This document shows positions 6,942 through 15,698 of a stretch of DNA of 64,000 nucleotides, piece after piece. The notes under the pieces are model-generated. The model saw only the letters and a list, made by a program, of their open reading frames with translations, was not told the origin of the DNA and made no database searches. Source of the DNA: VXNE01 sp965248075 (GTDB lineage Bacteria > Pseudomonadota > Gammaproteobacteria > Pseudomonadales > Azotimanducaceae); contig CBDFIL010000003.1 of NCBI GenBank assembly GCA_965248075.1, positions 1,984,001 through 2,048,000 on the forward strand, given 5' to 3'. How positions within the stretch are numbered: position 1 is the stretch's first letter; every line of letters begins with the position of its first letter. Both the position numbers and the translations under genes were made by a program.

Positions 6942-9227
6942 TCAGAACACGTAAGGCATCTCGTGATGCGGCACCACGCGCCCGAGTCCGGCCGCCGTGA
7001 GTTCCGTGCGCAACAGGTCGTGGATGTCCTGCGCGTCGGCCATGCGCAGCGCCTTCGCCAGGATCCTGCGGCAGTCGCGCAGTGAAACGTGCCGGATGAC
7101 CCACTTGACCTTCGGCAGGTGCGTGGCGTTCATCGACAGCACGTCGTAACCCATCGCCACGCAGAGTACCGCGCCTTCCGGCGTGCCCGCGAGTTCCCCG
7201 CATATCCCGATGCCCTTGCCCTCGGCGTGCGCGGCCTTCGCGACCTCCCGCATCGCCTGCAGTACGGCGGGGTGGATCTCCGAGTAGAGTTGTGCGACAC
7301 GGGCGTTGTTCCGGTCCACCGCGAGCATGTACTGGGTGAGATCGTTCGAGCCGACGGCCAGGAAGTCCACCAGCCGCGCGATCTGGCGGGCCTGATAGAC
7401 CGCCGAGGGCACTTCGATCATCACCCCGATCTGCGGCGTCTTGACGTCGTAGCCCTCCTCCTGCACCTCGCGGTGGGCCCGCTGCACCAGGGCTGCCGCC
7501 TCCCGCACCTCCGACAGGCTGCTCACCATCGGCAGCATGATCCGCAGGACACCCTCGAGGCCGGCGTTGGCCTTGACCATCGCGCGCACCTGCGCCATGA
7601 AAATCTCGGGGTGGTCGAGCGTGACGCGGATGCCGCGCCAACCGAGGAAGGGATTGTCCTCGGTGATCGGGAAATAGGAGAGTGACTTGTCGCCGCCGAT
7701 ATCGAGGGTACGCATCGTCACCGGGCGCGGCTCGAACGCCTCCATGTGCTCCCGGTAGATGAGGCGCTGCTCCTCTTCGGTCGGAAACCGGTCCTCCGTC
7801 ATGAACGGGACTTCGGTACGAAACAGTCCGATGCCCTCCGCGCCCCGGTCGAGGGAACGCGTGATCTCTCCGACCAGTCCGATGTTCACCCACAGGGCGA
7901 TGGTCTTGCCGTCCCGGGTCACGCACGGCAGGTCGCGCAGTTCCTCGAGTTCCTCGGCAAACTCGCGTTCCTCTTCCACGAGGGCCTTGTAGTGGTCCAC
8001 CACCGAGCGCGACGGATTCGCGACCACGGACCCGTAGAACCCGTCCACGATGAGCTTCCGGTTCTCGACACCGTAGAGCGGGACATCGACCGCGCCCATC
8101 ACGGCCGGGATATCGAGCGCCCGGGCGAGGATGGCCACATGGGAGTTGCTCGAGCCCCTGAGAGAGACGAGGCCCCGCAGTCGGTCCACCGGAATCTCGC
8201 CCAGCATGGCCGCCGTCAGGGCGTCGCCCACCAGGATCGTGTCCCTGGGAAACCGCGTCTTCCGGCGGCGCATGTCCTGCAGGTAGGCGAGCACCCGCTG
8301 GCCGAGTTCGCGCACGTCCGCCGCGCGTTCGCGCAGATAGGAATCCTCCATCTGCTCGAAGGTGCGCGTGTGCTCGAGGATCACCTGCTTCAGCGCACCC
8401 TGTGCCCATTGGCCGTGGCGTATCCGGTCGCGCACCTCTTCGGCGAGCGCATCGTCGTCGAGCATGTGGAGATAGGCATCGAAGAGGGCGCGTTCCTCCT
8501 GCGGCAGCGTCGCTTCGAGCTGCTTGCCGACGTTCTCGATGTCCCGGCGCACCTGCGCGATGGCACGGTCGAATACCAACAGTTCAACGGTGACGTTCTC
8601 CGCCTCCTTGTCGGGTACGCCTTCGAGCGTCGCCCCGAGCTGCATCACGACCGCCGTGCCGATGCCGATGCCCGGCGAACCCGGCACCCCGGCGAAGCGG
8701 GTGTCACGCTGCCCCGTGCGATGCTCCGAGAGCGCCCGGATGTCGCCCGTGGCCTCGGCGTGCGCGACCACCGCCGCCAACTGGGCGGACAGGGTGACCA
8801 GAAACGCTTCTTCCTCCTCGTCGAACCGCCGCCGCTCCCGTTGGCGAACGATCAGCACACCCAGTACGCGGCGCTGGTGGATGATCGGTACGCCGAGGAA
8901 TGCGTGGAAGGCCTCATCGCCCATTTCGGCGAGATAGAGAAAGCGCGGGTGGCTGGGTGCGTCTTCGAGGTTGATTGGCTCGGCGCGCTCCGCCACCAAT
9001 CCGACGAGACCCTCGCCGGGCGAAATCACCACGCGGCCGACGGCATCGGGATTGGAGCCTTGGTTGGCGGCGAAGTGGAACTCGCCGGTGTCGCGATCGA
9101 CGACGTACACCGAGCACACCTCCGTGCCCAGGGTCGTGCGCACGCGCGCGACGATGGTGTCGAGGGCCGTCTTGAAGCTCGGCGCGGCCCCTACGTCCTG
9201 AACGATCTGTCGGAGGTCCTTGAGCAC
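6942..9227 (-). CDS. ptsP: Phosphoenolpyruvate-protein phosphotransferase PtsP (EI-Ntr)
   Basis: This 761-residue protein is the first enzyme of the nitrogen phosphotransferase system; it autophosphorylates from PEP and passes phosphate to NPr. An N-terminal GAF domain (about residues 1-150) is followed by the EI helical and swivelling domains, with phospho-histidine H363 in SLRGSSNSHVAIL, and a C-terminal PEP-binding barrel containing LFRTEVPFM and catalytic C676 in GICGELAGTPEG. Translation starts at a GTG a few bases after the rppH stop, so rppH and ptsP form an operon as in many gammaproteobacteria. Confidence 0.96.
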   Translation of the reverse strand: MLKDLRQIVQDVGAAPSFKTALDTIVARVRTTLGTEVCSVYVVDRDTGEFHFAANQGSNPDAVGRVVISPGEGLVGLVAERAEPINLEDAPSHPRFLYLAEMGDEAFHAFLGVPIIHQRRVLGVLIVRQRERRRFDEEEEAFLVTLSAQLAAVVAHAEATGDIRALSEHRTGQRDTRFAGVPGSPGIGIGTAVVMQLGATLEGVPDKEAENVTVELLVFDRAIAQVRRDIENVGKQLEATLPQEERALFDAYLHMLDDDALAEEVRDRIRHGQWAQGALKQVILEHTRTFEQMEDSYLRERAADVRELGQRVLAYLQDMRRRKTRFPRDTILVGDALTAAMLGEIPVDRLRGLVSLRGSSNSHVAILARALDIPAVMGAVDVPLYGVENRKLIVDGFYGSVVANPSRSVVDHYKALVEEEREFAEELEELRDLPCVTRDGKTIALWVNIGLVGEITRSLDRGAEGIGLFRTEVPFMTEDRFPTEEEQRLIYREHMEAFEPRPVTMRTLDIGGDKSLSYFPITEDNPFLGWRGIRVTLDHPEIFMAQVRAMVKANAGLEGVLRIMLPMVSSLSEVREAAALVQRAHREVQEEGYDVKTPQIGVMIEVPSAVYQARQIARLVDFLAVGSNDLTQYMLAVDRNNARVAQLYSEIHPAVLQAMREVAKAAHAEGKGIGICGELAGTPEGAVLCVAMGYDVLSMNATHLPKVKWVIRHVSLRDCRRILAKALRMADAQDIHDLLRTELTAAGLGRVVPHHEMPYVF

Positions 9228-9233
9228 GGTCGA

Positions 9234-9731
9234 TCAGAGCTCCTCGTCGACCACGAGAGAAGGCGCGAGCTGCTTGAGCGCGCGGCGGTAGACATCGCGC
9301 TTGAACGCGACGACCTTGCCCACAGGGTACCAGTAGCTCACCCAGCGCCAGTCGTCGAATTCCGGTTTGCCCGAACAATCCATGCTGACGTGCGTGTCGT
9401 CCGCCAGCAGGCGCAGTAGAAACCACTTCTGTTTCTGCCCCTTGAACGTGGCGCTCGAGTCGGGCCGCTGGAGGCGTTTCGGCAAGCGGTAGCGCAGCCA
9501 ACCCTGCGTACAGCCCAGGATCTCCACACGGTCACGCGTGAGCCCGACCTCCTCGTAGAGCTCCCGGAAGAGCGCCTGCTGCGGAGACTCCCGCGCCTGG
9601 ATGCCACCCTGCGGGAACTGCCACGCGTCGCCTCCGCCCACCCGGCGTGCCCACAGCACCCGGCCCCGGTCGTTCGCCAACACGATACCGACGTTGGGCC
9701 GAAATCCGTCTGCGTCAATTCTCTCGCACAT
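9234..9731 (-). CDS. rppH: RNA pyrophosphohydrolase (NUDIX)
   Basis: This 165-residue RppH removes pyrophosphate from the 5' triphosphate of mRNA to start 5'-dependent decay. The NUDIX box GGIQARESPQQALFRELYEE is complete and followed by VGL, and the start MCERIDADGFRPNVGIVL matches the family's N-terminus. A longer upstream extension is possible in frame, but it is arginine-rich, low in complexity and built from direct repeats, so ATG 9731 is the likely start. It is followed by ptsP after 6 bp. Confidence 0.95.
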   Translation of the reverse strand: MCERIDADGFRPNVGIVLANDRGRVLWARRVGGGDAWQFPQGGIQARESPQQALFRELYEEVGLTRDRVEILGCTQGWLRYRLPKRLQRPDSSATFKGQKQKWFLLRLLADDTHVSMDCSGKPEFDDWRWVSYWYPVGKVVAFKRDVYRRALKQLAPSLVVDEEL

Positions 9732-9740
9732 GTTCCCGCG

Positions 9741-9785
9741 TCTACTGACGCGCCGTCTACTGACGCGCCGTCTTGCGACGCGCGC
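9741..9785. repeat. 15-bp tandem direct repeat upstream of rppH
   Basis: The unit TCTACTGACGCGCCG occurs twice in perfect tandem (9741-9755 and 9756-9770), and a third, diverged unit follows (9771-9785). It lies just upstream of the rppH start and in the spacer that separates rppH from the divergent DUF255 gene. It could affect the rppH promoter or simply be slippage-generated. Confidence 0.8.
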
Positions 9786-9927
9786 CCCACAGCGTTTCGA
9801 GCCTGTCGGTGTGCGCCGCCTGCCCTCCGAACGGGCGTCTTTGTCGCACCTGTCCTGCCGGGCGATTCTTCCACATAAGCTATCATCCGCCAAAGTCCCT
9901 TCTTCCCCCGAGGCACCCGGCCGCCGC

Positions 9928-11988
9928 ATGAACAGGCTCGCCGAAGAAATGAGTCCCTACCTGCTGCAGCACGCCGGGAATCCCGTGCACTGGCACCCCT
10001 GGGACGAGCAGGCGCTGGCCGAGGCGCGGGCAGCCGACAAGCCCATCCTGCTGTCCGTCGGCTATTCCGCCTGCCACTGGTGTCACGTCATGGCGCACGA
10101 ATCGTTCGAAGACGAAGCAACGGCCGCCGTCATGAACGAGCATTTCGTCAGCGTGAAAGTCGACCGCGAGGAGCGGCCCGACCTCGACCGGGTCTACCAG
10201 ACGGCCTTCAACCTGCTGACCCGACAGACCGGCGGCTGGCCGCTGACCATGTTTCTCGATCCGCACACCCTGCTGCCGTTTTTCGGCGGGACGTACTTTC
10301 CGCGCACGCCGCGTTTCAACCTGCCGGGTTTCGCCGACCTGCTGCTGCGGGTGGCCGATGGCTGGGAAGCGCGACGTTCGGACCTCGAAGAGCAGGGCCA
10401 GAAGCTCTCCGACGCGCTTTCCGGGCTGCGGCCGACCCAGGTCGAGGCGACCGGTATCGAGGACACCAAATTGCTGCAGCAGGCCGTCGACCAGCTCGCG
10501 TCACAGTTCGACCGCGCCGAAGGCGGCTTCGGCAATGCGCCGAAATTCCCCATGCCCAGCACCCTCGACCGGGTGTTGCGCCATTGGGCCCACGGCGCAC
10601 GGGCCGGTACGCCCGACCGCACCGCCCTCGACATCGTGACGACCACGCTCACCAAGATCGCCCGCGGCGGTATCTACGATCACGTCGGCGGCGGCTTCTG
10701 CCGCTACGCGACGGACCGCCAGTGGGCCGTTCCGCACTTCGAGAAGATGCTCTACGACAACGGGCCGCTGCTGGCGCTCTATGCCGACATCCTCGGACTC
10801 GGTCCGGACCCGCTGTTCGTGGGCGCCGTGCGCGAGACGGCGGCCTGGATGATCCGCGACATGCAGCATCCGGACGGGGGTTACTTCTCTTCCCTCGACG
10901 CCGATTCGGAAGGGGAGGAAGGCAAGTACTACCTGTGGCGGCGCCCGGAAGTGAAGCGGCTGCTCACGGCAGACGAGTACCTCGTGGTCGAGACGCTCTA
11001 CGGACTCGACAAGCCCGCCAATTTCGAGGGCAAGTGGAACCTGCGGCGGCACGATGCATGGCGTGCGGTCGTGCACCGGCTGAGCCTGGAACCCGAGACC
11101 GCCGATGCGCTGCTGGCGTCCGCGAAGGCCAAGCTGCTCGCCGCGCGGGACAAGCGGCCGCCGCCGGGCAAGGACGACAAGGTGCTGACGTCGTGGAACG
11201 GCCTCACCATCCGCGGCATGGCGAAGGCCGCGGTGCGGCTCTCGGAACCCGCCTGGCTTGCGTCCGCACAACGTGCAGTGGACTTCATCCGCGATCGTCT
11301 CTGGGACGGCGAACGCCTGTCGGCGACCTGGCGCGACGGCACGGCCAGGTATTCCGGCTACCTCGACGACTACGCGAACCTGCTCGCAGGGCTGCTCGCT
11401 CTGCTGCAGGCCTCGTGGCGCGCCGCGGACGCGCGCTTCGCCCGGGCACTCGCCGATGCGCTGCTCACGCACTTCCAGGATGCGGATGCCGGCGCGTTTT
11501 TCCTGACGGCGCATGACCATGAGCAACTGATCCACCGCCCCATGCCCACGATGGACGAGGCGTTGCCGCCGGGGAACGGCACAGCTGCGCACGCATTGCT
11601 GGAACTCGGGCACCTGTTCGGAGAGACGCGTTACCTCGACGCAGCCTACGCCGCCCTCGATGGGCTACGCGGCTCCATGGAGCGCTACCCCGCCGGGCAC
11701 TGCACGCTGCTGAACGCCGTCGAGGCGAACGTCCACCCGCCTGAGCAGATCGTCGTCCGTGGGCCCGTCGACGCCCTCGGCGAGTGGCTCGAGATCGCCC
11801 GGGAGGGGTATCGGCCATGGCGCAGCGTCTACGGGATTCCGTATGGGGAGGAGGGCGTCCTGCCCGGTTACCTGCCGCGGCTCGTCAGCGCCGACACGCG
11901 CGCGAAGGTCACGGCCTTCGTGTGCAGCGCGCTCGTGTGTTCGGCGCTGATCGATTCGATCGAGGAGTTCGAGCGGGCGATCGGCTAG
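9928..11988 (+). CDS. DUF255/thioredoxin-like protein (YyaL/SPATA20 family)
   Basis: This 686-residue protein has an N-terminal thioredoxin-fold domain with a CxxC-type site at C49-H-W-C52 (GYSACHWCHVM) and a long alpha/alpha-barrel-like C-terminal region resembling N-acylglucosamine 2-epimerases and cellobiose epimerases. EERPDLDRVYQ and FGGTYFP are typical of the family. Function of these proteins is not well defined; a thiol-redox or carbohydrate-modifying role has been suggested. A TATCAT -10-like box lies about 40 bp upstream in a region divergent from rppH. Length matches the family. Confidence 0.9.
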   Translation: MNRLAEEMSPYLLQHAGNPVHWHPWDEQALAEARAADKPILLSVGYSACHWCHVMAHESFEDEATAAVMNEHFVSVKVDREERPDLDRVYQTAFNLLTRQTGGWPLTMFLDPHTLLPFFGGTYFPRTPRFNLPGFADLLLRVADGWEARRSDLEEQGQKLSDALSGLRPTQVEATGIEDTKLLQQAVDQLASQFDRAEGGFGNAPKFPMPSTLDRVLRHWAHGARAGTPDRTALDIVTTTLTKIARGGIYDHVGGGFCRYATDRQWAVPHFEKMLYDNGPLLALYADILGLGPDPLFVGAVRETAAWMIRDMQHPDGGYFSSLDADSEGEEGKYYLWRRPEVKRLLTADEYLVVETLYGLDKPANFEGKWNLRRHDAWRAVVHRLSLEPETADALLASAKAKLLAARDKRPPPGKDDKVLTSWNGLTIRGMAKAAVRLSEPAWLASAQRAVDFIRDRLWDGERLSATWRDGTARYSGYLDDYANLLAGLLALLQASWRAADARFARALADALLTHFQDADAGAFFLTAHDHEQLIHRPMPTMDEALPPGNGTAAHALLELGHLFGETRYLDAAYAALDGLRGSMERYPAGHCTLLNAVEANVHPPEQIVVRGPVDALGEWLEIAREGYRPWRSVYGIPYGEEGVLPGYLPRLVSADTRAKVTAFVCSALVCSALIDSIEEFERAIG

Positions 11989-12103
11989 CCGTGGCCTTCG
12001 CGACTCCTCACGCAGGCATCGAGTCTACCCAGATGCCAACCGTACTCCGTACCCTGGCGAGCGGGCGTTCTCCATCGCCAGCGCGGGGGATTCAGGGGAC
12101 CAC

Positions 12104-12340
12104 TCAAGCCGCCTGGTTACGGACTTCAGATCCGGCGCCCCGTACACGAAGCGTTTCGTCAAATCGCCGATAGAGCGTCCCAAAAAAGAAGCGGTTCAGG
12201 TGCAGCGGACTGTCGGCGGTGGGGGGTTTGATGTGCTGCTGGCTCTGGGTGGAACCTGAATAGGTCGCGAAATGCCGCAGAGCATCTCCCTGGCCGATCC
12301 ACTGACAGACGCGGCTGTTCAAGCCGCTACGCTGCGCCAT
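12104..12340 (-). pseudogene. Probable truncated restriction endonuclease partner
   Basis: A 78-residue frame starts inside the 3' end of the methyltransferase gene (14 bp overlap), the usual position of a cognate endonuclease. Its first 40 residues (GQGDALRHFATYSGSTQSQQ, then HIKP) resemble, as I recall them, the opening of endonucleases that accompany TaqI-type methylases. After HIKP the resemblance stops. A run of six T in the coding strand allows a frame switch to another open frame ending in LASG, but that does not restore any motif I recognise. I read it as a decayed or deleted endonuclease; the family assignment is from memory and uncertain. Confidence 0.4.
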
Positions 12341-13790
12341 GGTGCCTCCAGGCCCGCATCGACGAGACCGCCTCGCGGATGTCCGGTGCAGAAAGGTCAG
12401 CCATGCGTGCCGCGGCAGGAACGACGATCCTGCTCGCTTCTCCCGGTTCCAGCTTGAGCATCCCGCCTCCGAGCGGGTGCCCCTCCAGTTCACAGCTGAG
12501 CTGGACAAATGGACTCTCCCAGGCGTGGAAGACCCGGCGTCCGGTCTCCCCTTCATGGAGGCGAACACAATGAACGGCGTTGGTGCAGGTCACGCGCGCC
12601 GAGTTGCGGACCAGGTTGGGCGAGCTACCGGACATGTACGTCAGGAAATAGTCCGGCACCTTGACGTGCGGGACCGAGTACCACGGTTCGCGCGTCCGAC
12701 ACTTGTAGGCGCCGCGCGCGGCCCGTCCCAGTTCCGTTCCGAGGTACTTTTCGACCCCTGACGGCAGATTCGCAGCTCGCGGAATGCTGAGCAGCAACAT
12801 CGGTTCGTCCGTCTGTCGCCAACCTTCGACGGTTCGGCGGGTCAAGCTCCGGGCGGACAGGGCTCGACCGTTGCGAACGGTGGGCCTGAGAAGCTTCTCC
12901 GGGATGTCCCACGCAGCGGCCGCCGAAGGCCTCAGGTGGAAGAAGTCGTTGGCGCCGGTGACGTATCCGATGCCGATGGACGCGATGTCGCCAAAGCGAA
13001 TCGTGTCCTGATCGCGCGCCGCAGCGCCGTAGGCGTCGCGTACAGACTTGGGAAGCAGGTAGGGGCGCAAGCGGCGATTCCACGACTGTCGCCACTCTTC
13101 AACGGGTACCGAGACCGCTGGGCGGGGTGGCGTCGCGCACGCAGCGAAACGGTCCATCACGGACAGGCGCAGCTCACACGTCGCCTCGCCGAAGCCGGCC
13201 GCGTAGAGTAGCCAGCAATCCTCTGAGAGTTCGGGGAAGAACTTCTCGCGGACTGCGACCACCTGTACGGTGCGGAAGTTCCGCACGAGGTACTCGACCA
13301 GCGGCGCCGCGTATGGGGCATGACCCACCTCGGCAGGAACAACGAAGGCCATCCGCCCCCCGGGCCGCAGCAAGCTCGCCGTCGCAACGAGGAACGGCGC
13401 CCAGGAGGACGTCAGGCGGGAGAAGTCCGCACCGTGCCGCGAGCAGAGTTCAAGTGCACGAGCCCTGGTCGGCCCCTTGAAAGTCTGGTACCGAATGAAC
13501 GGCGGGTTGCCCGCCGCGCAGTCGAAACGCTCGCCCGTATGAGCCGCCCATGCGAAGAACTCCCCGTGGTGTACAAGAGCCGAAGGTGCACGTACGACCG
13601 CTTGGGCAGCGGTGTCGGCGTCCTGCTCGATACCCACGCTGTTTCGGTGTCGGGCAATGAATCGCCCGTCCCCACACGAAGGGTCGAGCAAGCGGTCCGT
13701 CTCATCACGTACCACCCACCGAACGAGTGTCGAGACGACGTTTTCAGGCGTGTAGTAGGCGCCCCGAAATTTCCGGGCGAGGGGAGTCAT
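12327..13790 (-). CDS. N6-adenine DNA methyltransferase (TaqI-like, gamma class)
   Basis: This 487-residue class I methyltransferase has motif X at the N-terminus (GAYYTPENVV), the SAM-binding motif I LLDPSCGDGRF (residues 35-45) and the catalytic NPPF at 95-98, in the gamma order. The C-terminal half would be the target-recognition domain. Such enzymes methylate adenine within a palindromic site and usually protect against a companion endonuclease; here the companion appears truncated, leaving an orphan-like methylase. No transposase flanks it. The TauD gene downstream on the + coordinates is on the same strand. Confidence 0.9.
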   Translation of the reverse strand: MTPLARKFRGAYYTPENVVSTLVRWVVRDETDRLLDPSCGDGRFIARHRNSVGIEQDADTAAQAVVRAPSALVHHGEFFAWAAHTGERFDCAAGNPPFIRYQTFKGPTRARALELCSRHGADFSRLTSSWAPFLVATASLLRPGGRMAFVVPAEVGHAPYAAPLVEYLVRNFRTVQVVAVREKFFPELSEDCWLLYAAGFGEATCELRLSVMDRFAACATPPRPAVSVPVEEWRQSWNRRLRPYLLPKSVRDAYGAAARDQDTIRFGDIASIGIGYVTGANDFFHLRPSAAAAWDIPEKLLRPTVRNGRALSARSLTRRTVEGWRQTDEPMLLLSIPRAANLPSGVEKYLGTELGRAARGAYKCRTREPWYSVPHVKVPDYFLTYMSGSSPNLVRNSARVTCTNAVHCVRLHEGETGRRVFHAWESPFVQLSCELEGHPLGGGMLKLEPGEASRIVVPAAARMADLSAPDIREAVSSMRAWRHHGAA

Positions 13791-13903
13791 CGGCTCAAGT
13801 GTAGCAGCCGTTCACCCCTTCGGTGACCACACAACGCGTCCCGGTGACGCTGTTTCGGCAAAGACCGCCTCGCCAAGGACCGCGCTTCCGCGCGGCTACC
13901 GCG

Positions 13904-14779
13904 TCAGGCCGCCGGCCGCTCCTCCCCCAGGATCGATACCCGCTCCCCGTACCGGGTATGGGGGTAGTAGTCCCATACCGCGTGGTGCTGGGTGCAGCGG
14001 TTGTCCCAGAAGGTCAGCGTGTTCGGCTGCCACTCGACCCGGCCCCAGAGCCTCGGCGTCGAGTCGATGTGGCGGTAGAGCATGTCCAGCAGCGCCGTGC
14101 TCTCCGGCCGGCTCAAACCCACGATGTGCGACGTGAAGCCGTGGTTCACGTAGAGCACCTTGCGCCCGGTGCCGGGGTGTCTGGTCACGACCGGGTGCTC
14201 GTTGCGGGGATAGCCGCCTTCCGGGGGCGTCGACTTGTAGGAGCCAACGTAGGGGATGGCGCCATCGTGGATCGCGGTGAGGCCATCCAGGAACTCGCGC
14301 ATCGGCTCGGACAGCAGTTCGTACGCCAGGTACATGTCCGCGAACAGCGTGTCGCCGCCGCCGGACTCCGGGGTCTCGGTGACATACAGCATCGAGCCGA
14401 GCGGCGGCACCTCGTCGCAGGTCACGTCGGTGTGCCAGCCATCACCCGCCGTGTACGCAGAGTCCACGGTCGTCTTCACCTTGAGGATCTCCGGATCGCC
14501 CCGGTAGGCGTGCTGCATGGGATGCACGTGCAGCCCGCCGAAGCGGCGCGCGAAGGACTTGTGGTGTTCGCGGTCGATGTGCTGGTCGCGGAACACCAGT
14601 ACCTTCCAGTCCAGCCACGCGTCGTGGATGTCCTGCGCCTGTTCGTTCGAGAGGGGCCGCGAAAGATCGATGTCGCGCACCTCGGCGCCGATGTGGGGTG
14701 TCAGTGAGTCGATCTCGAAGGTCCGGTACTCGGTCCGAATCTCCCCCGTGTCCTGTTGACCGTCGCGGGTGTTGAACAT
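13904..14779 (-). CDS. TauD/TfdA-family 2-oxoglutarate dioxygenase
   Basis: This 291-residue protein carries the TauD/TfdA iron site: H116xD118 in GDGWHTDVT and the distal His in TQHHAVWDYY, followed by an Arg that binds 2-oxoglutarate. IGAEVRDIDLS near residue 35 is typical of taurine and 2,4-D dioxygenase relatives. The start at 14779 is set by AGGAGG eight bases upstream on the minus strand; the in-frame extension above it has no such site. Substrate unknown; taurine, alkyl sulfates and aryloxyacetates are the usual options. Confidence 0.9.
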   Translation of the reverse strand: MFNTRDGQQDTGEIRTEYRTFEIDSLTPHIGAEVRDIDLSRPLSNEQAQDIHDAWLDWKVLVFRDQHIDREHHKSFARRFGGLHVHPMQHAYRGDPEILKVKTTVDSAYTAGDGWHTDVTCDEVPPLGSMLYVTETPESGGGDTLFADMYLAYELLSEPMREFLDGLTAIHDGAIPYVGSYKSTPPEGGYPRNEHPVVTRHPGTGRKVLYVNHGFTSHIVGLSRPESTALLDMLYRHIDSTPRLWGRVEWQPNTLTFWDNRCTQHHAVWDYYPHTRYGERVSILGEERPAA

Positions 14780-14894
14780 GGCGTCCTCCTGGCTTGAACC
14801 GTGTCTTGTAGCGCAACTCGCGCCGGCGAACAAGGCGGCGCCGCCTTCACGAGCCTTCACGAGCCTTCACGGGGCGACTCCCGCGGAGCGCTCG

Positions 14895-15557
14895 TCACTC
14901 CTGCCGGGGTTCCACGTTGCCCCACGCGTCGAACCAGGTCACGTCCTCCGCAGGTCGGCGGCGCACCGGTCCGAACCTGCCGAGCGGCCAACCTATCGGA
15001 ATCGTCGCGACCATGCCGTACTCCTCGGGAATCCCGAACCGCTCCTGCAGCTCGGCCTCGAACACCTGGTGCATCGTCGTCAGCGAGGCGCCGAGCCCCA
15101 GCCCGCGGCATGCCAGCAGGATGTTCTGGATGCACGGAAAGACGGAGCCGTAGCTCGGCGGCGCCAGGCCCACCCGTTCCGAGTGCGGCACCCGGAACGG
15201 CCAGTCGCGCTTACCGCAGACGAGGAGCAGGTACGGCGTCTCGTGCATGTGCTCCAGCTGGTAGTGCATGGCCCGGAGCTGGCGGCCGAGCGACGTCGCG
15301 CGATCGGGGTCCGCCGCGGGGTTCATCCGCACGCGGATGGCTGCCACGTAGCGATCCGAGAACCATTTTTTCGGTTCCGGTTCGGCCAGCAGCAGGAACG
15401 CCCACGGCTGCGTGTTCTGTCCCGACGGAGCCTGCACCCCTGCCCGGAGCACACGGCGGATCAACTCCAGCGGGACGGGATCCGGCTTCAGGCGGCGCAT
15501 GGCGCGCATGTCACCCACCAGATCGAAGAAGGGCGGATTGTTGTCTAGGGGGTCCAT
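14895..15557 (-). CDS. Nitroreductase family protein
   Basis: This 220-residue flavoprotein has the nitroreductase N-terminal FMN-binding motif MRAMRRLKPDPVP and the APSGQNTQPW segment that contacts FMN. IGWPLGRFGPVRRRP near the C-terminus is the usual second flavin-binding region. It would use NAD(P)H to reduce nitro, quinone or enone substrates. It is divergent from the amidohydrolase gene across a 141 bp spacer with a TATATT -10-like box for the latter, and precedes the TauD gene on the same strand. Confidence 0.9.
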   Translation of the reverse strand: MDPLDNNPPFFDLVGDMRAMRRLKPDPVPLELIRRVLRAGVQAPSGQNTQPWAFLLLAEPEPKKWFSDRYVAAIRVRMNPAADPDRATSLGRQLRAMHYQLEHMHETPYLLLVCGKRDWPFRVPHSERVGLAPPSYGSVFPCIQNILLACRGLGLGASLTTMHQVFEAELQERFGIPEEYGMVATIPIGWPLGRFGPVRRRPAEDVTWFDAWGNVEPRQE

Positions 15558-15698
15558 TCCGGTGCTCCTCGCAGCGACAGGAGAGAACGTCGCGACGAGG
15601 CGAAGCGTCGCAGTTGACCCGGCCGATGTCGAGGCTCACAGCACCCGCGCTGCGGCAGGCTATATTCTCCCGACACCCGGAGGTCCCGAGAGAACGGC

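Noticed and set aside
12110..12180. tRNA-Sec-like anticodon arm (CGGACTTCAGATCCG)
   Set aside because: The stem pairs and the loop contains TCA, but no acceptor stem, D-arm or T-arm (GGTTCGA-type loop) can be built around it. It is probably a chance palindrome in the decayed endonuclease region.
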